Shown here in pieces: positions 45,937 to 54,249 of a stretch of DNA of 56,243 nt; position 1 is the stretch's first letter; each line of letters opens with the position of its first letter. Below the pieces are notes generated by a model, which was not told where the DNA came from, did no database searches, and worked only from the letters and a program-made list of their open reading frames with translations. Source of the DNA: Clostridia bacterium. Lineage in GTDB: Bacteria > Bacillota > Clostridia > Christensenellales > CAG-314. The stretch spans positions 1 to 56,243 of the forward strand of contig JAFTHP010000041.1 of assembly GCA_017457305.1 (NCBI GenBank). The letters run 5' to 3'. Both the position numbers and the translations under genes were made by a program.

Positions 45937-47190
45937 TTAAAACCTAATTTTGCTAACAGCATCAAATTGATCGTTATTTGGGCCAACGTAGGAAGACGCA
46001 AATGTATTTGTTAAATATTTACGTGCAAGTGCGTTTACTTGTTCAATGGTAACCTTTTTGTATAGTTCCGATTCCCTAGCTACGTCGTATTGCTTGGATA
46101 ACTTAAGCATATTGTTACCCATCAATCTCATCAAAGTAAGAGTGCTTTCAACCCCCATTATCAAACTATTAACTGCTTGAACTTTGGCACGTTTGAGCTC
46201 TGTTTCGGTAACACCATTTTTCAAAATATCTGCAATTTCTATCGCAACCAAATCACATGCTTTTTGAACGTTCTCTGGACTAAGTCCCATATAAACATCC
46301 AAGGTACCAAATCCCTTATAAACTGACGGATAGCTATAAACAGAATAAGCCAAACCATTTCTTTCTCTAACGGCTTGGTACAATCTACTACTCATACTGC
46401 CACCAAGGATATTTGACAAAATTGCAAGTGTGTGAATTTCGGAGCTATCAATACCGCAAGCAGGCCAAGAAATTTGCAAGTGAGCTTGTTCTATTTCTTT
46501 TATTTTATGCAAAAACTTGTTTGTATAACCACTTTGTGGATTTACGTACTCTACAACTTTACCTTCTGATTCCGTATCAAAATACTTGCAAACCATTTTG
46601 TCAAGTTGAGTAAAATCAAATTTTCCACACACAGAAATGACAGTATTGCCAGGAATATAGTGTTTTTTCTTAAAATTTAATAAGCTATGTCTGTCACAGT
46701 ATCTTATATTATCAGCTTTTCCTAGTATGGTTTGACCAATTTTGCCATCAAAGTACACTGCTTGCGCAATTAGGTCTGTACTAACGTCATCTGGGATATC
46801 TTCTGACATTTTAATTTCTTCTAGCACTACGCCACGTTCTCTATCCAGTTCTTCTTGTGGAATATCTGCATTTAAATACATATCCGACAAAACGTCCATG
46901 CACTTTTCAAGGTCTTCCGCTGCACTCTTTGCGTAATAACAAGTAACTTCCTTAGATGTAAATGCATTAAGATTTGCACCAATATTATCCATTTCCTCAG
47001 AAATTTGTTGTGCAGTTCTAGTTGGTGTTCCCTTAAACAAAAGATGTTCAATAAAATGAGAGAAGCCGTTTGTGTTTTCATCTTCCATTACACTACCAAC
47101 GCCAACAAATATACCCAACGATACAGTATACACGTCGGTTGCTTTTGCTACTAGTCTAAGTCCACTTTTGTATTGTTTGAAGTATTGCAT
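45937..47190 (-). CDS. M16-family zinc peptidase (MlpA/YmxG-like)
   Basis: 417 aa. The inverted zinc motif HFIEHLLFKGT lies near residues 46-56, with the downstream glutamate in the EKCMDVLSDMYLN..EE region, and the R/Y-type segment SRLYQAVRERNGLAYSVYSY near 262-281. One M16 pair (active plus inactive half). Synteny pnp-ylxY-mlpA matches B. subtilis mlpA. Substrate unknown; probably a cytoplasmic processing peptidase. AGGAG lies 4 nt before the ATG, inside the end of the upstream gene. Confidence 0.9.
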   Translation of the reverse strand: MQYFKQYKSGLRLVAKATDVYTVSLGIFVGVGSVMEDENTNGFSHFIEHLLFKGTPTRTAQQISEEMDNIGANLNAFTSKEVTCYYAKSAAEDLEKCMDVLSDMYLNADIPQEELDRERGVVLEEIKMSEDIPDDVSTDLIAQAVYFDGKIGQTILGKADNIRYCDRHSLLNFKKKHYIPGNTVISVCGKFDFTQLDKMVCKYFDTESEGKVVEYVNPQSGYTNKFLHKIKEIEQAHLQISWPACGIDSSEIHTLAILSNILGGSMSSRLYQAVRERNGLAYSVYSYPSVYKGFGTLDVYMGLSPENVQKACDLVAIEIADILKNGVTETELKRAKVQAVNSLIMGVESTLTLMRLMGNNMLKLSKQYDVARESELYKKVTIEQVNALARKYLTNTFASSYVGPNNDQFDAVSKIRF

Positions 47191-47894
47191 AATTCTCCTA
47201 TATTTTCGGAAACTGTAATTACTGACAGCCCCACAGATTTGTAATGTTGCAGTATTTGTTCTAATGCTAATAGTGTGTATTTTGTTGGATGCATCAAAAC
47301 CAAGTCGCCTGCCGAGATATTCTTGGTTGCACGACTCAAAATAACTTGATCGTCCTTATCACGCCAATCGATAGTATCCTTTGACCACATTATTAATTTG
47401 TAACCTAATGTCTTGCACGCATCAACAGTTTTATTATCAAAATCACCGCTAGGTGGAGCAAACAAGGATGGTTTTACACCAACATATTCCCACACCAGTT
47501 TTGAACAAGCATCAATCTCTTGAATATTTTGTTCGTAGCTTAAAATGCTGTGTTGTTTGTGGAAATAACCGTGATTTGCTATTTCGTGCCCACTATCAAC
47601 AATGAGTTTGAGTATCTCTGGATGTTGAGCAACCCAAGTTCCCCCAACAAAAAAGGTGCAAGTTGCCTGGTATTTATCGAGTATCTCCAATATTTGGCAC
47701 AAGTATTCCGTGCCCCAATATACATTGAACATTACAGATACTGCACTTTGACTGTTGCCTTTGTAAACCACAATATTGTCATTATTGCTATAGACCATTT
47801 GTGTATTACCAACAAAACTAATGACAAATACACAAATAAAAACAACCACAAGGCAACAATTGACAAATCCACCGCAAAATATTCTTTTTCTCAC
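47151..47894 (-). CDS. YlxY-like polysaccharide-deacetylase homologue, probably inactive
   Basis: 247 aa from GTG 47894, preceded by AGGGG. One N-terminal signal-anchor (about 8-30), then a NodB-type barrel outside the membrane. Motif 1 reads MFNVYWG where active deacetylases have TFDDG, so both metal/catalytic aspartates are missing. Motif 2 is HGYFHKQH, and later motifs are FAPPSGDFD and LVLMHPT. B. subtilis YlxY sits in the same place between pnp and mlpA and, as I remember, also lacks catalytic residues. It overlaps mlpA by 40 bases, the longest overlap in the window. Confidence 0.85.
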   Translation of the reverse strand: MRKRIFCGGFVNCCLVVVFICVFVISFVGNTQMVYSNNDNIVVYKGNSQSAVSVMFNVYWGTEYLCQILEILDKYQATCTFFVGGTWVAQHPEILKLIVDSGHEIANHGYFHKQHSILSYEQNIQEIDACSKLVWEYVGVKPSLFAPPSGDFDNKTVDACKTLGYKLIMWSKDTIDWRDKDDQVILSRATKNISAGDLVLMHPTKYTLLALEQILQHYKSVGLSVITVSENIGELCNTSNNTKVDLD

Positions 47895-48083
47895 GACAAA
47901 CCCCTAATACTGCTATATATTAGTATACAAATAGGCTTGTGCAAAGATTACAATATTTTACTAAATAAGGATACTTGATTTACTCAAAAGTGTCAACCTA
48001 TTTAGCTACTTGCTAATGTGATGCCTAAATCTTTTTACAAAAATACTTATTAATTATTCTATAAACAATTCCAAACATTACGT

Positions 48084-48119
48084 AAAAAAAAAGAGTACCC
48101 GCTAGGATACTCTTTTTTT
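48084..48119 (-). terminator. Terminator of pnp
   Basis: AAGAGTA (48091-48097) pairs with TACTCTT (48108-48114), extended by CC/GG across one mismatch, loop GCTA, with long A/T runs giving a U-tract on the minus strand. The rest of 47895-48083 shows no gene. Confidence 0.8.
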
Positions 48120-48133
48120 AATTGTTTATTGGA

Positions 48134-50257
48134 TTATAGCTTTTTAACAAGCTTAAGGTCAATACGTCCCTTATCATCAATCTTGATTACTTTAACAACA
48201 ACTGTGTCGTCGATATTAACAACGTCTGTAACCTTTTCTACGCGTTCTTTTGCAAGCTTGGAAATATGAATCATACCATCTTTACCTGGAGCAAGTTCAA
48301 CAAATGCACCGAAATCAAGGATGCGTACAACTTTACCCGTGAATTCTTCGCCAACTTCTGGATCCTTAGCAATTGCAAGAACCATCTTCTTAGCTTTTTC
48401 ACTCATTGCTGCATCAGATGTAGCAATAAATACTGTACCATCGTCTGTAATATCAATCTTAACACCAGTTTCTTCAATAATCTTGTTGATAACCTTTCCG
48501 CCAGAACCGATAACTTCACGGATCTTGTCTGGATCAATATTGAAGGAGATAATCTTTGGAGCATACTTGGAAAGTTCCTTTCTTGGAGCTGGCAATACCT
48601 TGAGCATTTGGTCAAGGATGTACAATCTACCAACGCGAGCTTGTTCCAAAGCTGTGCGAAGAATTTCTTCGTCAATACCTTTAATCTTGATATCCATTTG
48701 GATAGCTGTGATACCCTTTGTTGTACCAGCTACTTTGAAGTCCATATCGCCAAGGAAGTCTTCCAAACCTTGGATATCGCTCAAAATAGCTACTTTTGTT
48801 CCGTCTTCGCTCTTCATCAAGCCCATAGCAATACCTGCAACTGGAGCTTTGAGAGGAACACCTGCATCCATAAGAGCCAATGTGCTACCGCAGATACTAG
48901 CTTGAGATGTGCTACCATTACTGGAAACAACTTCACTTACTGTGCGGATTGCATATGGGAACTCTGCTTCAGATGGAATAACTGATTCAAGAGCACGTTC
49001 TGCCAAAGCACCGTGACCGATTTCACGTCTACCTGGGCTACGCAATGGCTTAGCTTCGCCTGTGGAGTAACCTGGCATATTGTAGTGATGCATATAACGT
49101 TTGAAAGCGTCATTATCATCAAGGTTTTCTAGCTTTTGAACTTCGCTGATTGTTCCAAGTGTAGCTGTTGTGATAACTTGTGTCATACCACGTGTAAACA
49201 CACCGCTACCATGGACTCTTGGCAAAATACCAGCTTCGCACCAAATTGGACGAATTTGTGTAAGTGTTCTTCCGTCAGGACGGATACCTTCGTTAAGAAT
49301 ACGAGCACGAACCTTTTCCTTTGTCATTTTGTACAAAATGTCACCAAGGTCATCCAAAACTTCTGGGTTTGTTTGAGAGAAGTGTTCGATGCAAGCAGCT
49401 TCTACTGCATCTTGGTTAGCTTGACGTTCGTAACGGTCAAATGTCTTCAAAGCTTCTGTGAGCAATGGATCTGCAAATGGACGAACGATAGCTTCATTTT
49501 CACTGCTAGGAAGATGAAGTTGGATATTTTTCTTAGTTTTACCAACGTGTTCTACGATAAATTCAATAAAAGCACATTGTTCTTTGATTGCTTCGTGACC
49601 GAAAAGAATAGCATCTAGCATTTCTTTTTCGGAAATTTCGTTAGCACCAGCTTCTACCATCATGATAGCATCTTTTGTACCAGCAAGGTTAAGGTGCAAA
49701 CGGCTACGTTCTTTTTGTTCTTGTGTTGGGTTGATGATGTATTCGCCATCAACGTATCCTACAACAACGCTACCTGTAGGTCCAGCAAAAGGAATATCAC
49801 TGATAGAAAGAGCAATTGAGCTACCCATCATTGCATAAACTTCTGGTTGGATATCAGGTTCAACAGACATTGCTGTTGCAACAACGCTTACGTCGTTAAG
49901 GAATCCCTTAGGGAACAAAGGTCTAATAGGACGGTCGATCAAGCGAGATGTCAAGATAGCCTTGTCACTTGCTCTGCCTTCACGTCTTTTAAATCCGCCA
50001 GGAATTTTACCTACGGAGTACATTTTTTCTTCAAAGTCTACGCCAAGAGGGAAGAAATCGATACCATCTCTTGGTTGAGCAGCGAGTGTAACGTTAGTCA
50101 TAACAACAGTTTCGCCGCATTGAACCATACAGGAGCCATTAGCTTGTTCAGCAAATTTGCCAACTTCTACACTAACTGTACGGCCGCCAATTTCTGTTTC
50201 GAAGATACAAAATGGTCTGTTACCAACTTGTCCTTCAATCATTCTAAATTTTTCCAT
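48134..50257 (-). CDS. pnp: Polyribonucleotide nucleotidyltransferase (PNPase)
   Basis: 707 aa. Two RNase PH domains (about 10-230 and 310-540), then KH (IREVIGSGGKVINKIIEETG near 562) and S1 (GKVVRILDFGAFVELAPGKDG near 628). It degrades RNA phosphorolytically from the 3' end. PNPase is the partner of Ro60-Y RNA complexes in some bacteria, which is relevant to the Y-RNA locus at 1852-5284. The Shine-Dalgarno AAAGGAG precedes the ATG by 8 nt. Confidence 0.97.
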   Translation of the reverse strand: MEKFRMIEGQVGNRPFCIFETEIGGRTVSVEVGKFAEQANGSCMVQCGETVVMTNVTLAAQPRDGIDFFPLGVDFEEKMYSVGKIPGGFKRREGRASDKAILTSRLIDRPIRPLFPKGFLNDVSVVATAMSVEPDIQPEVYAMMGSSIALSISDIPFAGPTGSVVVGYVDGEYIINPTQEQKERSRLHLNLAGTKDAIMMVEAGANEISEKEMLDAILFGHEAIKEQCAFIEFIVEHVGKTKKNIQLHLPSSENEAIVRPFADPLLTEALKTFDRYERQANQDAVEAACIEHFSQTNPEVLDDLGDILYKMTKEKVRARILNEGIRPDGRTLTQIRPIWCEAGILPRVHGSGVFTRGMTQVITTATLGTISEVQKLENLDDNDAFKRYMHHYNMPGYSTGEAKPLRSPGRREIGHGALAERALESVIPSEAEFPYAIRTVSEVVSSNGSTSQASICGSTLALMDAGVPLKAPVAGIAMGLMKSEDGTKVAILSDIQGLEDFLGDMDFKVAGTTKGITAIQMDIKIKGIDEEILRTALEQARVGRLYILDQMLKVLPAPRKELSKYAPKIISFNIDPDKIREVIGSGGKVINKIIEETGVKIDITDDGTVFIATSDAAMSEKAKKMVLAIAKDPEVGEEFTGKVVRILDFGAFVELAPGKDGMIHISKLAKERVEKVTDVVNIDDTVVVKVIKIDDKGRIDLKLVKKL

Positions 50258-50355
50258 TTTCTTTTCTCCTTTCCATTAATACCAGAAAAACCACTCATGC
50301 GATTTTTCAAAAATTCCAACAATGCTCCTTATAAACATCAAAAAGGAACATTTCT

Positions 50356-50372
50356 TTGTCAAAAATTGACAA
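50356..50372. repeat. 17-bp dyad between rpsO and pnp
   Basis: TTGTCAA (50356-50362), AAA, TTGACAA (50366-50372), a perfect palindrome. On the minus strand it contains TTGTCA and TTGACA, but no good -10 box at 17 bp was found. Confidence 0.4.
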
Positions 50373-50378
50373 AAATAG

Positions 50379-50419
50379 AAAAAAGGAGATAGGGCAAAGT
50401 AAATCTTAGCCCCTCTCCT
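50379..50419 (-). terminator. Terminator of rpsO, possibly an attenuator before pnp
   Basis: Minus strand AGGAGAGGGGC (50419-50409) pairs with GCCCTATCTCCT (50395-50384) with a small bulge, then TTTTTTCT. It separates rpsO from pnp. Confidence 0.75.
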
Positions 50420-50429
50420 ACTTTCTCGA

Positions 50430-50684
50430 TTACTTTCTAAGTCCCAAATCAGCAATGATTTGACGGTATTTCTCAATATCTGTTTGTTTGAGATAATCCA
50501 ACAAGCCCTTTCTGCGACCAACCATTTGTAGCAAACCACGTCTGCTGTGGTGATCCTTTTGGTGGGATCTTAGGTGCTCAGTAAGGTGATTGATGCGTTC
50601 TGTAAGCAAAGCAATTTGTACTTCGGATGAACCAGTGTCGCCTTCTTTTCTACCAAACTTAGCGATGATTTCTTGTTTAGTCAT
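50430..50684 (-). CDS. rpsO: Ribosomal protein S15
   Basis: 84 aa, slightly shorter than the usual 88-89. Conserved [24 protein letters not shown] near 15-38 and [21 protein letters not shown] near 45-65, split here only for description. It binds 16S rRNA h20-h22 early in 30S assembly. TAGGAGGA gives the start. The 94-bp leader contains CCGTA/TACGG complementarity and may hold an S15 autoregulatory fold. Confidence 0.96.
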   Translation of the reverse strand: MTKQEIIAKFGRKEGDTGSSEVQIALLTERINHLTEHLRSHQKDHHSRRGLLQMVGRRKGLLDYLKQTDIEKYRQIIADLGLRK

Positions 50685-50778
50685 GATTTTTTCCTCCTAT
50701 TATTATTTGCCGTAAACCGCGAAAGAAGTCGGAGTTTTCTAAATTCGAAGTATACGGTATTAAACTAAAATAATTTTC

Positions 50779-52800
50779 CTACTCTTCGTCTGTTGTTTCT
50801 TCTGTTTGAGCAGGTTGTGTTTCAGGTCTTTGAAGAAGAGATTTTCTGGATAGAGTGATGCGTTTGTGTTCGCCGTCAAATTCCAATACTTCAACTTCGA
50901 TTTCGTCACCAATCTTAAGAGCCTTGTTGATATCATCAAGCCATTCCCAAGATACGTTAGAAACGTGAAGAAGACCATCAATGTGCTTGTCAAGTTCGAT
51001 AAAAGCACCAAATGGCATAATGCGTGCAACTTTACCAGTTACAACTGCGCCAGCGTGGAACTTTTCTTCAGCAATTTGCCAAGGTTGTGGTTGAAGTTGT
51101 TTGTAACCCAAGGACACACGATTCTTTTCTCTGTCAAGAGCAAGAACTACAAATTCGTAAGTTTGGCCAATTTCCAAAACTTCTTGTGGTCCAGCTACTC
51201 TGTCCCAAGACAAATCGGATGTATGAGCAAGGCAATCAAATCCGCGAACGTCAATGAACGCACCAAAGGATGCGAAACGAAGAACTTTACCTTCTACGAT
51301 TTCGTCAACTTCGATATTGTTCCAGAATTCATCTTCTTTAGCCTTCTTTTCAGCAATCAAAATTGCCTTTTGGCTAGCAAAGATAACGCGTTTGTTATCA
51401 TCAACCTTATCAGCACCGCTAACTACAAGACGAAGTGTCTTGCCAACGTATGCATCAAGATTTTTAACATAGCCAATTTTGATTTGACTAGCGTGTACGA
51501 TAACTGTGTAGCTACCAAGTTTACCTGTTAGGCATTCTTTACCAACGCGAGTCATTGTGCAAGCAAACTCATTACCTTCTTTGATGCCGGCAACAAGTTC
51601 GTCGTCCTTATATCTTTCATCGATAACCTTCTTGGAAAGTGTAATTCCCTTATCAACGGAAATAACTGCGCAATCCAAAATGTCATCTTGTTTAAGAGCC
51701 TTTTTAGCTGCTTGATAGTCACCATCCAAGCAAAGTTCTTCGTTAGGAATAAAACCTTCTTTCTTGGAGCTTGGGATGCTTACATATACGCCATCATCGC
51801 TGATCAATACAACACGGCATTTAACTTTTTGACCGTTCTTGTAGCGGTGACCTTCTGGCATATTAGCAACTGCTTGTGCCATCAAAGCTTCGTTAGTAGA
51901 TGTTTGTACAGCTTCAGTTTGTACTTCTGAAGTAATCGCAACTTGTTCGTTGGATGTTACTGTCTCAACAGAAACAGTGTCTTTTGCATTTTCAATCATT
52001 CTTTTCAAAACCCCCTTAATCAACTCTTTCGGAGTTGATGCGCCTGAAACGAAACATATGTTTCGGTAATTAGTTAAGTCAAAATCTTGCTCAACATCAT
52101 CTACAAAAACAGCTTTGCAGTTTTCGCTGGCTATTTCAAACAATCGTTTTGTGTTAGAACTGTTTTTATCACCAACAATTACTGCCAAATCACTTTGTTT
52201 AGACAATATTTGGGCATAATTTTGCCTTACCAAAGTAGTATAACAAATTGTGTTAAATATTTCAAGCGTTTTAACGCACTCTAAACAAATATTTTGTAAA
52301 CTTTTTTTATAGAATCTTGCATCAAATGTTGTTTGAAACATTATCAACACTTTTTCTGCGGATACAATTATTGGAGATTTACCATCAGTTACAATCGCAC
52401 TATTGTTAGCCCATCCATTTATACCAATAATTTCGGGATGGTTTTTGTCGCCAACAAGTATAACTTGATAGCCCATTTCGCTGTATTTTTTTGCTTTTTT
52501 TTGTATTGCTTTTACCGAAGGGCAAGTAGCATCAACAATGGTAATTTCGCGTTGTTTAGCAGCATCAAATATCTCTGGCGAAGCACCGTGAGCACGCACA
52601 ATCAAGGTGGCACCATCGGGCACTTGAGAAATATCTTCAACGACAACAAGCCCATTGTTTTTCAGCTGTTTTATAACGTGTAAATTATGTACAATATGTC
52701 CTAGACAATAAGCCTTTTCTTTTATAGACAAAGCCTTGTCAACGGCACTTTGTACGCCCTTGCAAAAACCTATTTCCTTGGGAAGTAAAACCTTAATCAT
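50779..52800 (-). CDS. ispH: 4-hydroxy-3-methylbut-2-enyl diphosphate reductase (IspH) fused to S1 repeats
   Basis: 673 aa from ATG 52800. Residues 1-285 are IspH: cluster cysteines in FCKGVQSAV, DATCPSV and NTICYTTLVRQ; also LGHIVHN, RAHGASPE and SSNTKRLFEI. It makes IPP/DMAPP in the last MEP-pathway step. Residues about 325-665 hold four S1-type repeats: two divergent, then FASFGAFIDVRGFDCLAH and IMPFGAFIELDKHIDGLLH. The fusion is characteristic of Clostridia and the S1 part may serve as ribosomal S1-like protein. The ATG overlaps the plsC stop by one base. A further 11 upstream codons are open but lie inside plsC. Confidence 0.95.
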   Translation of the reverse strand: MIKVLLPKEIGFCKGVQSAVDKALSIKEKAYCLGHIVHNLHVIKQLKNNGLVVVEDISQVPDGATLIVRAHGASPEIFDAAKQREITIVDATCPSVKAIQKKAKKYSEMGYQVILVGDKNHPEIIGINGWANNSAIVTDGKSPIIVSAEKVLIMFQTTFDARFYKKSLQNICLECVKTLEIFNTICYTTLVRQNYAQILSKQSDLAVIVGDKNSSNTKRLFEIASENCKAVFVDDVEQDFDLTNYRNICFVSGASTPKELIKGVLKRMIENAKDTVSVETVTSNEQVAITSEVQTEAVQTSTNEALMAQAVANMPEGHRYKNGQKVKCRVVLISDDGVYVSIPSSKKEGFIPNEELCLDGDYQAAKKALKQDDILDCAVISVDKGITLSKKVIDERYKDDELVAGIKEGNEFACTMTRVGKECLTGKLGSYTVIVHASQIKIGYVKNLDAYVGKTLRLVVSGADKVDDNKRVIFASQKAILIAEKKAKEDEFWNNIEVDEIVEGKVLRFASFGAFIDVRGFDCLAHTSDLSWDRVAGPQEVLEIGQTYEFVVLALDREKNRVSLGYKQLQPQPWQIAEEKFHAGAVVTGKVARIMPFGAFIELDKHIDGLLHVSNVSWEWLDDINKALKIGDEIEVEVLEFDGEHKRITLSRKSLLQRPETQPAQTEETTDEE

Positions 52801-53600
52801 TATCCCTCTAAACTGGTAGTTTCCGTAGCACAAACAGCCTCTGACTGTTGATTATCAACCAGATTTTCACTAAGCACTTGAGCTTCTTGTTCGTGGCAAA
52901 TTGCTACGCCACCTTGTCTACGAAGTTGTTTAGCGTTATAAGCTTCAATCTTTTGAATTTCTTTTCTTGTACGCTTACGACGCTTAACACCTTTTTGCGC
53001 CAAAATCTCATTTAGTTGAATTCTCAGCTCGTCAACCTTATTTTTGATTTTCTCGGTAGCTTCCAAAAGAAGTTCTTTGGTAATAGGCTTGTCGTAAAAC
53101 TCTTCCAATGTGTACTCTTCGCCTATTATCATATAGTTTTTGCTAAACACTTTGGCTTTGTCCCAAATATAAAATGGCAAAATTGGAGCATGTGTTTTTA
53201 GTGCATAAAGTGCTGCACCTGTGCGGAACTTTTGCAAACAATCTACGTTAGGGTTTCTAGTCCCTTCTGGGAAAAGACAAACCGTCTTGTCCTTTTCAAG
53301 CAAGGAAATAATCATTTTGGAAGAATTCATATCTACAGTTCCACGACGAACGGGGATACATTCCAAAATCCTAAAAATATTACGCAAAAACCAACTTTTT
53401 TTAAATTCTGCCTTGAAAACAAACGAACGAACACTATTTGTGTACATGGTAAACAAAATTGGATCCCAACCAGAAATATGGTTACCGGTTACCAAACGCT
53501 TTTTTTGTTCATACTTCCTTTTTCCATACACCTTTACAGGGAAAAATGGTCTAAACAAAATCTTACCTATTGAAATTATAAATAAAATAATACTTTTCAT
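52800..53600 (-). CDS. plsC: 1-acyl-sn-glycerol-3-phosphate acyltransferase
   Basis: 266 aa. N-terminal hydrophobic anchor; NHISGWD (H-x4-D catalytic motif, residues 40-46), the EGTR-type motif CLFPEGTRNP near 108-117 and a PILPFYIW motif. It makes phosphatidic acid. The C-terminal 80 residues are a basic helix followed by an acidic tail, longer than in minimal PlsC. GGAGGAG is before the ATG; the promoter is at 53623-53651. Coupled to ispH. Confidence 0.93.
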   Translation of the reverse strand: MKSIILFIISIGKILFRPFFPVKVYGKRKYEQKKRLVTGNHISGWDPILFTMYTNSVRSFVFKAEFKKSWFLRNIFRILECIPVRRGTVDMNSSKMIISLLEKDKTVCLFPEGTRNPNVDCLQKFRTGAALYALKTHAPILPFYIWDKAKVFSKNYMIIGEEYTLEEFYDKPITKELLLEATEKIKNKVDELRIQLNEILAQKGVKRRKRTRKEIQKIEAYNAKQLRRQGGVAICHEQEAQVLSENLVDNQQSEAVCATETTSLEG

Positions 53601-53622
53601 TTCTCCTCCAAAGTTATACCTA

Positions 53623-53651
53623 ATTTTAGCAACAATATCTATTTATGTCAA
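53623..53651 (-). promoter_or_regulatory. Promoter of plsC-ispH/S1
   Basis: Minus strand TTGACA (53651-53646), 17-bp spacer, TAAAAT (53628-53623), predicted start near 53616, 16 nt before the plsC ATG. Confidence 0.8.
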
Positions 53652-53734
53652 ACAATTAACTGTCTTTTGGCGTTTTGAAGGCCTTCGTTCACTTATTGTG
53701 TAATATTAAAATAACAAATAGTTGACAAAAGAGC

Positions 53735-53837
53735 ATAAAAATGGCGACAACTGACTAATACAAACTAACAGGGGGATTGCAGAAAATACATCAGTTGTCG
53801 CCTACAGACATTTTTCACACACACGAGTCTGTATGCA
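53735..53837 (-). ncRNA. Candidate small RNA between aroH and plsC
   Basis: Minus-strand promoter: TTTACG, 17-bp spacer, TATTAT (53849-53844). The RNA would start near 53837, in the palindrome GTATGCATAC (53840-53831). Hairpin 1: TACAGAC with GTCTGTA (53833-53827 with 53809-53803), 17-nt loop. Hairpin 2: perfect 12-bp stem GGCGACAACTGA with TCAGTTGTCGCC (53802-53791 with 53754-53743), followed by ATTTTTAT as a terminator tail. Its 36-nt loop contains AATCCCCCTG, the kind of exposed C-rich seed used by Bacillota sRNAs to bind Shine-Dalgarno sequences. No known Rfam class recognised. A plus-strand RNA is less likely because no T-run follows. Confidence 0.45.
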
Positions 53838-53869
53838 TACACAATAATACACAAAACTGAAAATAACGT

Positions 53870-53902
53870 AAAAAAAAGAAGTAACTTGCAAAAAGTTACT
53901 TC
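53870..53902 (-). terminator. Terminator of the surE-aroH operon
   Basis: Minus strand GAAGTAACTT (53902-53893) pairs with AAGTTACTTC (53887-53878), 5-nt loop, then TTTTTTTTACG. The stem overlaps the aroH stop codon. Confidence 0.85.
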
Positions 53903-54246
53903 AAATCTTTTCTAAGGTCTTGCGCTCTACCTATATATACGTGTTTTACATTAGATTGAGAAAAATCGTCTACAAAAATTCCTACTCTAATGCAGTGATC
54001 CAAAGATCCAACAACGCCCATTTCCTGAAAACACATAAACGCAACATTGGATAAGCACAGTTGCTCTCTAACCGCTTTTGCGGGGTAACAAGCATCCAAG
54101 TCCTTGGTTGCAGAAAAAATAATTGCAGAAATATGTTGCAAGTCCACGTTGTTCTCTTGGATAATTGAATTTACCAACTCAACAGACTTGGAAGAAATAT
54201 CTTCAATTGTATTATTTGCGCAAATTGCGCCTCTAATTACAGCCAT
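53896..54246 (-). CDS. aroH: Chorismate mutase, AroH type
   Basis: 116 aa, the trimeric AroH class (PF07736). AVIRGAICANNT contains the N-terminal active-site Arg, SATKDLDACYPAKAVREQL the middle segment, and HCIRVGIF with HVYIGRAQDLRKD the C-terminal catalytic Arg and Tyr. It converts chorismate to prephenate for Phe/Tyr synthesis. It is 3 nt downstream of the HI0933-type gene. In many Clostridia cmk is found around here; none is present. Confidence 0.93.
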   Translation of the reverse strand: MAVIRGAICANNTIEDISSKSVELVNSIIQENNVDLQHISAIIFSATKDLDACYPAKAVREQLCLSNVAFMCFQEMGVVGSLDHCIRVGIFVDDFSQSNVKHVYIGRAQDLRKDLK

Positions 54247-54249
54247 AAT

